64,000 bases of DNA from Prosapia bicincta (Eukaryota; Arthropoda; Insecta; Hemiptera; Cercopidae). Below are positions 37,977 through 47,129 of the stretch, in pieces. Both the position numbers and the translations under genes were made by a program. The stretch lies in NCBI GenBank assembly GCA_036971475.1, contig JBAIZL010000001.1, positions 206,897,841 through 206,961,840 of the forward strand, written 5' to 3'. A model generated the notes under the pieces. The model worked only from the letters and a program-made list of their open reading frames with translations. It ran no database searches and was not told the origin of the DNA. How positions within the stretch are numbered: the stretch's first letter is position 1; each line of letters starts with the position of its first letter.

Positions 37977-39998
37977 TGCAACGGGGTGAAAGACCGTCGC
38001 AAGTGGGAAATAAGTAATTTCCTGTTTTTTAGAAATAAAGCTGTTTTTAAAATAATCAAGTAGGGAATTATACAATTATTAAAGAGGGAAAAATTAAATA
38101 AAACAGTAAATAGAATAGTTAAGCCACATTAAAGAATGTTATAAAATGAATTTGTAATAACTAACTAAATTTGAACATCGAGAGTGAAGCGAAAAAATTC
38201 TAAGTGCCTAAAAAAGCTATTTTTTGAACCAAACCACGTAGAACTTTCATCGACATTTCAAAAGAACCACAATAACCTAGAATGAACATTAAAGAAAACA
38301 GAATTCAAAAAACTTAAGAAACAAAAAAGTTACAGCCGTTTAAATAAAATAGACATTTTTCAGTGTTCTAAAATTAATTATCAAACTATGCAAGCTAAAA
38401 CAGATTCGTTGCCCGACTTGCCTGTACAAGGAATAAATCGAGTGATAGCGAGCTTTGCAGGCGGGGTGCGGTAGGTTAAATTCACCGCTATATATACTTG
38501 GTCTCTAAGCTTTTAGAGACAGTCTGTAAAAATTTTCTAACACGAGGTGCCGCGGGACGCTATGCTGGACCGCGAGTAGAGACCGTCAGCAGGCCAGATG
38601 GACAATAACCTCAGCGCTTTCGACATCCAGGACCACCAAGGATGAAGGCTCCAGACTCAGCCTCCAGGACGCTCGAATAGAGGGAAACCACCACCGACGA
38701 ACCAGGGATGGCGACTTCCGGTGTCCAAGGACCAGGGAATCCAGACGAGGGACCCCAAGGACCGGCAAGAACATCTTTGGCAAGTCATTTTCTTTATTCG
38801 AAATCAGTCACGTCAAATTTAGTTAGTTAATTTGATTAAATTCAAACAAATTTGCAAGCTTAAAACAATGACTTCACTCTTTATAAAATTTAAATAAATT
38901 GTATGCTAAGTAAATGAATTTATGTGCTCAGAATATTTAAAATAATGAATATTAAAATTACAAAAGGTTTTTGGCCATAAGCCGTTTATTTAAAGAAAAT
39001 GAGAAATTTTCGAATATTATAAATTTAAAAATTAAAGGTCATAAGTTATGAATTTACCAATTCCATATAGGAGATAAAATATTATTATGTGTAATTTTGA
39101 AAATGATTTTATGTTAATGTAAATGTAATAAATCTATATGCAAAGTATAATTTTTTAAAGCATAAGAAACAAGAAGTAACTCAGTGAATTGTTTTGCTAA
39201 TATAATTGTGTAATACTTTGAAGGATAAATTTTCTTTTTTATTTCAATAAATAGAGTTAAATATGTCAGAAAAATCAAGATTATTTGCATTCCATCCTGT
39301 GTCAAATAACCAATAAAAACTGTTTAGCTTTTTCCAACTAATATAAAAATGATTATCAAATCAGTAAACAAATTTAATTAAATTTCATTAAATGGCAATT
39401 GATAAAGCCTAATGTTTTAAAGAGTTTCGCTCTACTAATTTCATGAGCTAGTCTAAAGATTAGTTGGTTTTTTGTAATAAAAGTCCAGAGATTTATCTAC
39501 TGGCAGATTGTGTTTAAGAGGACACAGGAGCCTTTTAAAATAGGTATTTTTAAACACAATCATATTTTGCACGTTCCCTTGCTGTTTCTGCAGATCATCA
39601 TCAGGTGGTAAGACTCTGTGTTTTGTATGTGTATTATTCTAAATGTGTTTCTTTCCAGCTGACTATGAATTTGACATGTGTGACTATACTTAGACCATAC
39701 ACAATTGATAAACTTATTTAGGAGGGTTTATATGTATTTTAAATAGTAGTCAGCGGGAATAGGCTTGTTGTGGGTTTGGCCCTACGAGCAGGAAACATAC
39801 ATTTTACTCTGGGAGTTTAGCACGGTTTTACCAGCAGGGTGATAGGCAGATTTTTGGTTGTTTATAAATATGTTTTCTTGTAAACAATTAAATTCTAGTA
39901 TTCTGCAAGAAAGGATTTAAACAACGCAAACAAAACGATCGCGTGGAGATGCGGTGGTACGGGATGTAGAGGTAAGGTGAGGTGGGGGGGACGTTGCA
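37977..39998 (+). repeat. 5' LTR (2022 bp)
   Basis: Begins TGCAACGGGG and ends GGGGGGACGTTGCA. It contains a TATA box at 38489 with a downstream hairpin, and a GC-rich transcript leader-like block at 38550-38780. A 65-codon antisense frame inside (38586-38783) is not considered real, because it simply mirrors the GC-rich block. Confidence 0.95.
38489..38520 (+). promoter_or_regulatory. LTR promoter: TATA box and start-site hairpin
   Basis: TATATATA at 38489-38496 is followed by the hairpin GTCTCTAA/TTAGAGAC (38501-38508 and 38513-38520, 4-nt loop). The position 5-24 nt downstream of the box would place the hairpin across or next to the expected transcription start. The same unit recurs in the 3' LTR at 45357-45388 and, with changed sequence, in the solo LTR at 22273-22304. 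Confidence 0.6.
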
Positions 39999-40002
39999 GA
40001 AT

Positions 40003-40020
40003 TGGCGCCCGGACGGTAGG
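40003..40020 (+). other. primer-binding site, lysine-tRNA-like
   Basis: TGGCGCCCGGACGG starts four bases after the LTR end. TGGCGCC is complementary to the CCA-bearing 3' end of lysine tRNAs, which many retroelements use as primer. Later bases match less exactly, so the exact tRNA is uncertain. Confidence 0.65.
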
Positions 40021-40304
40021 GACTTTGAACAGGTTCCCTATATCAAAATTGAATAATTAAATAATAGAAATGAATCGAGATAGTTTAAATAAATGAAGTC
40101 AAAATGTTTTAAATAAGGAAATTAAATTTTTAAATAATAATAAAATTGAACAAATCCAAGAGCGTACCAATAAAATAAATAAATAAATAAATTTGAATAA
40201 GGATCTAGTCGAAAGAGCGGGTAGGAACCATCTGGCCTAAACCAAATCGAAAAGAAAGGAATAAGTACATAAATAAATAATTGAATATTAAATAGTAAAT
40301 CAAA

Positions 40305-41714
40305 ATGTCAAAACCCGAGATAGATAAATTGATGGCCTTTTTCAAGGCAAAGGAGGAAAAAGACAAAGAAGAGCGAGAGAAGGAGAAGGCGGAAGCAAGA
40401 CAAAGAGAGAAAGAGAGAGATGAAAAAGAGAAACGATTGAGAGAGGAGGAGAAACAATTGAGAGAGAAAGAGAAGGAGGAAGCAAAACAAAGAGAGAAAG
40501 AGAGAGATGAAAAAGAGAAACGATTGAGAGAGGAGGAGAAACAATTGAGAGAGAAAGAGAAGGAGGAAGCAAAACAAAGGGAGAAAGAGAGAGATGACAA
40601 AGAAAAACAATGGAGAGAGGAAGAGAAACAATTGAGAGAGAAAGAGAGGGAGGAAGCAAAACAGAGAGAGAAGGAGAGAGAAGACAAAGAAAAACAAAAG
40701 GAGAAGGAGAGAGAGGACAGAGAAAAACGATGGAGGGAGGAAGAGAAAATGGAAAGACGACATTTATGGGAGGCTTTCCAGGGAAAGTTCGATGACTACC
40801 AAAAAGAAAATGAGGCTAAGACAAGTCATATATATGAAAAGTTAGGCGAACATGAGACAGAAATTGAGAGACTAAAAACTAAAACGGAAACAAAAACGGC
40901 TAAATTAAACGAAAAAGTACAGAATATCCAAGAGGATATTAAAACAGTAAAGCAACAAGTTGCAAAAGTAAAGCAAACAGCTGGAGCAGGGATAGTAACA
41001 CAAGTTTGCTTACCAAGGGTAATAGACAGGAACGGGGAGGCTACGTACCGTAGGATTGAGTTCTGGGGAAATGACAAGGAAGATCCAATGACATTCCTAG
41101 GGGAAATAGAAGATCTATTTTCTGAAATAGACAATACTATGGACGAGACTGCAAAATTAAGAATTGTAGAGCGATATTTGAAAGGGGCAGCGGATGCATG
41201 GTGGAAAGCCATAAAAAACAATACAGAAACTTATTCTGAATTCAGGCAGGAATTCACGGAGCATTTCTGGAGTTATCGCCAGCAGGATAGGGTACGCAGA
41301 CAGATAAATCAAGGGCGCTACCATAATAATGGACCATACTCTATGGCAGAGTATTTTATTATGATGGTAAACAGGGCGAAAAACTTAGACCCGATAATCC
41401 CAGAGAACCATCTAATTTTCATGTTAATGAAACACTTTGGGAGTAACGTTCAGCTAGCTAGTGTGGGGAACCCCACAAGTAACATCAAACAAGCGATAGT
41501 TTTCCTACAACAGCTAGACAGCGTTACTGACAACGGCAATGGTAATGGGAACGCTCAAAGAAGTCAACAGAGGCAGGTTGCTCCAAACCAACAACCTAAC
41601 CCTAACCCAAGGTCCCATGGTGATACCGCAAAATACCAAGAGACCAAGTATCCTAAAAACCCTCATCCTAAATCGCCTATCCCCGGACCAAGCGACCACA
41701 AGCCAAAAAACTAA
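40305..41714 (+). CDS. gag: Gag-like structural protein with long charged helix
   Basis: A 469-codon intact frame starting at an ATG 306 bp inside the LTR. Residues about 15-155 are almost only E, K, R, Q and D: three full and one partial 29-residue (87-bp) repeats of the type EAKQREKERDEKEKRLREEEKQLREKEKE, predicted as a long single helix or coiled coil. Residues about 190-225 continue as a helix. Residues about 240-410 resemble a Ty3/gypsy capsid: the start RRIEFWGNDKEDPMTFLGEIE, then the conserved-looking LKGAADAWWKAI, a FRQEFTEHFW block and a run of helices to the AIVFLQQLD stretch. The C-terminus is rich in N, Q, P and G, with no CCHC zinc knuckle. The product would assemble the particle. 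Its stop codon lies directly after a slippery heptamer that feeds the protease frame. Confidence 0.85.
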   Translation: MSKPEIDKLMAFFKAKEEKDKEEREKEKAEARQREKERDEKEKRLREEEKQLREKEKEEAKQREKERDEKEKRLREEEKQLREKEKEEAKQREKERDDKEKQWREEEKQLREKEREEAKQREKEREDKEKQKEKEREDREKRWREEEKMERRHLWEAFQGKFDDYQKENEAKTSHIYEKLGEHETEIERLKTKTETKTAKLNEKVQNIQEDIKTVKQQVAKVKQTAGAGIVTQVCLPRVIDRNGEATYRRIEFWGNDKEDPMTFLGEIEDLFSEIDNTMDETAKLRIVERYLKGAADAWWKAIKNNTETYSEFRQEFTEHFWSYRQQDRVRRQINQGRYHNNGPYSMAEYFIMMVNRAKNLDPIIPENHLIFMLMKHFGSNVQLASVGNPTSNIKQAIVFLQQLDSVTDNGNGNGNAQRSQQRQVAPNQQPNPNPRSHGDTAKYQETKYPKNPHPKSPIPGPSDHKPKN

Positions 41715-41768
41715 ATATAAGGATCTCTGGCAACAATCAGGGAGATAAGTTAACCAGGTTAGAGATCC
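41705..41768 (+). promoter_or_regulatory. -1 ribosomal frameshift signal at the gag-pro junction
   Basis: The heptamer A AAA AAC (41705-41711) is in the correct gag phase and ends at the gag stop TAA (41712-41714). After a 9-nt spacer, GGATCTCT (41721-41728) pairs perfectly with AGAGATCC (41761-41768); further GG/CC pairing can extend it. The heptamer is one of the most efficient known -1 slippery sites. The -1 frame is open from 41672, so a shift joins Gag to protease directly without needing the ATG at 41861. Use of the signal is inferred from the sequence. Confidence 0.8.
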
Positions 41769-43075
41769 GAAGCAATAAGAAGTTTAAAAAAATTCAGAGC
41801 GAGAGACCGAAGGAAAAGCCGGTTTACCATCATAATAAGATCAGGCTAGGCGGTTTTTCCATGTCTATTAGGGACGATTTGTTAGAGGAAAAAATTGACT
41901 CGGTTATAACACTAGAGAATATAGACCAGTGTCCAGTGATAGAGTGCGAAATTAAAGACCATAAGTTAATTGCACAAGTTGATACAGGTGCCCAAATGTC
42001 TGTGATTAAAACAGAAAAATACATAGCCCTAAAACAAAACGGGAATTTATTCTATGAGCTACCTATAGCTAACGTAGCGATAGTCACAGCATTAGGGTCA
42101 ACCTGTAAACGGGTCAAATTACGAACAATGCTACCTCTAACATTAAACGGACACACAAAGGAATTTGTTTTCTTGATTGTGGACAATCTACGGGTTGACC
42201 TCATCTTGGGAGCAAATACTTTGTGTGCGTTAAAAGCCCGGATAAACATGGAGAGATCGTTCATGACGTATGAAATTGATGGATATCTGCTGCACCAGGA
42301 GTTTCTTGTATCGAATAATAATAAAAATAATATAAAACAAGAGATAGGATGTAATAAAATTAATAAAATAATAAACAAAAATATAACTAAAAATGTAAAA
42401 TGTTCCACCGATACAAGCGGGGAACAAAAAATAAAATCAAAACAATTGTCAACGAATAAGGTTAAGAACGAGGTTACCAAAAATTTAAATAACAAATTGT
42501 GCGAAAATTCGAGGAAGAGTGAATTATTAAACTGTGAAAGAACGGAATCAAGTAAGCTAACGGGATTAAACAAAGCAAAAAATGGGTTAACCAAGCCTAC
42601 AACAAACAAATTAAATAATGACGAGGGAGGAGTCAACGAATTAAATAAAAATGGCTACAAGCCGAAACAAATAAAATTCCAACAAGTTAGGGAAAGACCT
42701 AATTGTCGGGAAACAAATCCGTTAGACTTAACAAGAATTCCAAAGCACTTTAATTCTAACCAATCTTGCTTGAAAACGAAGTCCAAATTGTTTGCTAAAA
42801 ATAAATTTAAAAGTAAATCTCACCAGTATAAAAATTATCAAAATAAACCAAGTAAAAATAAATCAAAAACAAAAATAAAATACAGGAATTACGCACAATG
42901 GCGTAACACAAAACGCCGAAAGAAAACCAGAACGCGTAAAACATATCTAAAAATAAATACGATTAAGTTGGAAAATACAAATAATCATTGCATATTAAAT
43001 AAACAAGAAATGTTGAAGTTACCAGAATTGCTAAACAGTTATTCAGACGTGTTTGATGAAGAGTTTTATGAATGA
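41711..43075 (+). CDS. pro: retroviral-type aspartic protease with basic tail, truncated before reverse transcriptase
   Basis: The frame is open from 41672, with an internal ATG at 41861 (404 codons from there); expression is more likely by -1 frameshift from gag. Counting from that ATG, the active-site motif DTGAQ is at residues 41-45 and DLILGAN, the usual partner motif, is near 112-118: a complete single-domain aspartic protease that works as a dimer to cut Gag. The next 220 residues are rich in K and N with no recognised domain. The last residues (KLPELLNSYSDVFDEEFYE) resemble the linker that precedes reverse transcriptase in Ty3/gypsy polyproteins, and the frame stops there. The K/N-rich tail might serve RNA binding in place of the zinc knuckle missing from Gag; that is a guess. 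Confidence 0.8.
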   Translation, partial: LNIRISGNNQGDKLTRLEIRSNKKFKKIQSERPKEKPVYHHNKIRLGGFSMSIRDDLLEEKIDSVITLENIDQCPVIECEIKDHKLIAQVDTGAQMSVIKTEKYIALKQNGNLFYELPIANVAIVTALGSTCKRVKLRTMLPLTLNGHTKEFVFLIVDNLRVDLILGANTLCALKARINMERSFMTYEIDGYLLHQEFLVSNNNKNNIKQEIGCNKINKIINKNITKNVKCSTDTSGEQKIKSKQLSTNKVKNEVTKNLNNKLCENSRKSELLNCERTESSKLTGLNKAKNGLTKPTTNKLNNDEGGVNELNKNGYKPKQIKFQQVRERPNCRETNPLDLTRIPKHFNSNQSCLKTKSKLFAKNKFKSKSHQYKNYQNKPSKNKSKTKIKYRNYAQWRNTKRRKKTRTRKTYLKINTIKLENTNNHCILNKQEMLKLPELLNSYSDVFDEEFYE

Positions 43076-44844
43076 GTAAAAACTATTTTAAAACTAAATA
43101 CTATTAAGAAAGGCAGTACAAATAAATAACTGCTGTACTTTTAAATAAACCAGAATTGTCTAGGTTGAAATAATTTATAATAAAGTATCCAGATGTTTGA
43201 ATGAAAGACCCACCAAGTCGAACAAATGTAAACAAAAGCTCAAGGTTAAGGGCAATCACTTGTGTTTGTAAACAAGGCCACAACGGAAATATCCGGTGGA
43301 CGGGCGGGGAACGAGTTTATAAAAACATTCCTTGCAACAAAATAAGCCGGACGTACCAAAATAGTAGAGGGCAAAAAAGGCCTAAATGTAAATAAATAAG
43401 GACGAAGTTAATAGGATGTTCTACGGAAATTCCGAAAATATTTAACGAGAAATGTTTACAGGATATGAAGCAAACTCAAGGACAATAACTTGATTTGCTA
43501 CAATTAATCAAACCAACTGTGTCAATAATTATAAAATATAGTGTAATGTATTCTGTAAAATTGTATATGATGTTAAAAACGTTAAGAAGTCTTATGACAA
43601 GTAAAGGGATTCTACAATGTGATCTTTACACTGATTATAATAAAAATACGGAAATGCCAAATTAGAATGTTGTTCAATAATAGAACCAGTACGCGAGCGA
43701 TAAGCTAAGATAGGCAGGAATCAAATTGTCAGAATAATTAATAAACTGATTTAAAGTAAAGACAAGAATAAGCAGAAATTGAATAAGGCTAAATCTAGAC
43801 TTTCAGATTAGCTACTTATTTATAAAGGGACAAATGTTAAAATTTAAAACAAACTCTGTAATAACTAAATCAACATTACAAAAGTATTATTCAGGAAGTC
43901 TTTGTGTATATTGAAAAACATTGGCGAGCGACATCCACTGCTTAAATCAAACAAGCGGGTTAAATCAAGCAACAATCAGGCAGATAGCAGGCGAATCTTA
44001 ATGACTTGTACAACAAATACGCGGACAGACTTTTGCAAAATCAAACAAGAAATTTGTGTGCATGAAATAGTGGGTCGTTAGATCAGACTATCACTGTACA
44101 ATATAAAACAAGAAAACTTGTGTACTAACGATCAAGGTCATAACAATAAGAAACATTGCATTAAAATCAGAAGCAATCAAGATTTATCAAGTGGACTTCG
44201 ATAATCGGGACACAAGCCAGTTTTATAAACTGTACAATCTAAAGATAGAGAATTTAAAAGGCAAGCTTCGTTCCGTTTTAATATGATAAGTAGAATTGTT
44301 GTCTTATTCTATTAAAATGTTTACAAGCCAGCTCATTGACCTTGTCAGGTAGTTTGGAATGTAGAATCCACGCAATAGTTAGCCGCTACGGAAGGTTTAT
44401 CGGAAAATAAACAAATTAAACTTGATAAACTGTACTTCCACAGCTGACACAATAATACGTAATACTTAAGATATGAATGGAATATGTTTAAAAAATAGTA
44501 CTGTAAGATTAGTTAGGTTTTTAATTGCAAGTCATTGTTTTTAAAGCCATAACTAGTATAGAATGAAATTGACGTGGTAAATATATAAAGGAAATGACAG
44601 CCATCAGTGTGGTGAATGATGTGTAATTTGACAAAATAAAAGTTAGTGTAAACAAAAGTGACTAATAAATTGCTAATTGACTTGTGTTTGAAGTGTTTCA
44701 GGGTGAGAACTTCTCAAGAAACAAGAGAATAATAATAAGAAAATTTTGTAATAGAATAAGATAGTTTAAGTAATAATAAGATAAGGAATTGGTAAAAAAC
44801 ATTTTAACAAAGTAAAACATTTTTAACCTCTCAAACGGGGAAAT
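43076..44844 (+). other. non-coding remainder of the LTR element (missing pol)
   Basis: This 1.77 kb occupies the place of reverse transcriptase, RNase H and integrase, but every frame is closed within about 65 codons. Its first 130 bp (43078-43205) are a decayed copy of the end of the protease frame: LKLNTIK, then LNKPELSRL and YPDV answer LKINTIK, LNKQEMLKL and YSDV. A 55-codon frame at 44122-44286 has no family resemblance. The purine-rich AAACGGGGAAAT just before 44845 is a candidate polypurine tract for plus-strand priming. The region may carry packaging signals; nothing proves this. Confidence 0.7.
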
Positions 44845-46866
44845 TGCAACGGGGTGAAAGACCGTCGCAAGTGGGAAATAAGTAATTTCCTGTTTTTTAG
44901 AAATAAAGCTGTTTTTAAAATAATCAAGTAGGGAATTATACAATTATTAAAGAGGGAAAAATTAAATAAAACAGTAAATAGAATAGTTAAGCCACATTAA
45001 AGAATGTTATAAAATGAATTTGTAATAACTAACTAAATTTGAACATCGAGAGTGAAGCGAAAAAATTCTAAGTGCCTAAAAAAGCTATTTTTTGAACCAA
45101 ACCACGTAGAACTTTCATCGACATTTCAAAAGAACCACAATAACCTAGAATGAACATTAAAGAAAACAGAATTCAAAAAACTTAAGAAACAAAAAAGTTA
45201 CAGCCGTTTAAATAAAATAGACATTTTTCAGTGTTCTAAAATTAATTATCAAACTATGCAAGCTAAAACAGATTCGTTGCCCGACTTGCCTGTACAAGGA
45301 ATAAATCGAGTGATAGCGAGCTTTGCAGGCGGGGTGCGGTAGGTTAAATTCACCGCTATATATACTTGGTCTCTAAGCTTTTAGAGACAGTCTGTAAAAA
45401 TTTTCTAACACGAGGTGCCGCGGGACGCTATGCTGGACCGCGAGTAGAGACCGTCAGCAGGCCAGATGGACAATAACCTCAGCGCTTTCGACATCCAGGA
45501 CCACCAAGGATGAAGGCTCCAGACTCAGCCTCCAGGACGCTCGAATAGAGGGAAACCACCACCGACGAACCAGGGATGGCGACTTCCGGTGTCCAAGGAC
45601 CAGGGAATCCAGACGAGGGACCCCAAGGACCGGCAAGAACATCTTTGGCAAGTCATTTTCTTTATTCGAAATCAGTCACGTCAAATTTAGTTAGTTAATT
45701 TGATTAAATTCAAACAAATTTGCAAGCTTAAAACAATGACTTCACTCTTTATAAAATTTAAATAAATTGTATGCTAAGTAAATGAATTTATGTGCTCAGA
45801 ATATTTAAAATAATGAATATTAAAATTACAAAAGGTTTTTGGCCATAAGCCGTTTATTTAAAGAAAATGAGAAATTTTCGAATATTATAAATTTAAAAAT
45901 TAAAGGTCATAAGTTATGAATTTACCAATTCCATATAGGAGATAAAATATTATTATGTGTAATTTTGAAAATGATTTTATGTTAATGTAAATGTAATAAA
46001 TCTATATGCAAAGTATAATTTTTTAAAGCATAAGAAACAAGAAGTAACTCAGTGAATTGTTTTGCTAATATAATTGTGTAATACTTTGAAGGATAAATTT
46101 TCTTTTTTATTTCAATAAATAGAGTTAAATATGTCAGAAAAATCAAGATTATTTGCATTCCATCCTGTGTCAAATAACCAATAAAAACTGTTTAGCTTTT
46201 TCCAACTAATATAAAAATGATTATCAAATCAGTAAACAAATTTAATTAAATTTCATTAAATGGCAATTGATAAAGCCTAATGTTTTAAAGAGTTTCGCTC
46301 TACTAATTTCATGAGCTAGTCTAAAGATTAGTTGGTTTTTTGTAATAAAAGTCCAGAGATTTATCTACTGGCAGATTGTGTTTAAGAGGACACAGGAGCC
46401 TTTTAAAATAGGTATTTTTAAACACAATCATATTTTGCACGTTCCCTTGCTGTTTCTGCAGATCATCATCAGGTGGTAAGACTCTGTGTTTTGTATGTGT
46501 ATTATTCTAAATGTGTTTCTTTCCAGCTGACTATGAATTTGACATGTGTGACTATACTTAGACCATACACAATTGATAAACTTATTTAGGAGGGTTTATA
46601 TGTATTTTAAATAGTAGTCAGCGGGAATAGGCTTGTTGTGGGTTTGGCCCTACGAGCAGGAAACATACATTTTACTCTGGGAGTTTAGCACGGTTTTACC
46701 AGCAGGGTGATAGGCAGATTTTTGGTTGTTTATAAATATGTTTTCTTGTAAACAATTAAATTCTAGTATTCTGCAAGAAAGGATTTAAACAACGCAAACA
46801 AAACGATCGCGTGGAGATGCGGTGGTACGGGATGTAGAGGTAAGGTGAGGTGGGGGGGACGTTGCA
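44845..46866 (+). repeat. 3' LTR (2022 bp)
   Basis: Same length as the 5' LTR, at a constant offset of 6868 bp, with no difference found in the stretches compared. Followed by TCAC (46867-46870), the second copy of the target duplication. Confidence 0.95.
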
Positions 46867-47094
<228 letters not shown>

Positions 47095-47129
47095 ATTTAA
47101 AAGCAATTATTACGGTGTGATAGTCTGAA

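Larger units (their letters stand above)
37977..46866 (+). mobile_element. gag-protease LTR retrotransposon lacking reverse transcriptase and integrase
   Basis: An 8890-bp element: 2022-bp LTRs at 37977-39998 and 44845-46866 with no difference found in the stretches compared, TG...CA ends with TGCAACG/CGTTGCA inverted repeats, a 4-bp TCAC target duplication, a primer-binding site four bases inside, gag, and a protease frame reached by -1 frameshifting. The remaining 1.77 kb of internal sequence is non-coding. I found no FxDD/YxDD reverse transcriptase, RNase H, HHCC zinc or DDE integrase motif. Gag type, DTGA protease, 4-bp duplication and lysine-tRNA-like primer site suggest the Ty3/gypsy group. 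The matching LTRs imply a recent insertion, so polymerase and integrase must have come from another element. Confidence 0.9.

Noticed and set aside
38586..38783. 65-codon minus-strand frame in the 5' LTR, identical at 45454-45651
   Set aside because: It is duplicated only because the LTRs match; it mirrors a GC-rich leader-like block and has no motif.
40205..40763. Ser/Leu/Phe-rich minus-strand frames of 105-160 codons opposite gag
   Set aside because: They are antisense shadows of the E/K/R-rich gag repeat.
44122..44286. 55-codon frame in the non-coding part of the LTR element as an envelope or integrase remnant
   Set aside because: No signal peptide, membrane segment, zinc motif or DDE residues.
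44698..44943. 81-codon minus-strand frame
   Set aside because: It spans the boundary of the internal region and the 3' LTR and has no motif.
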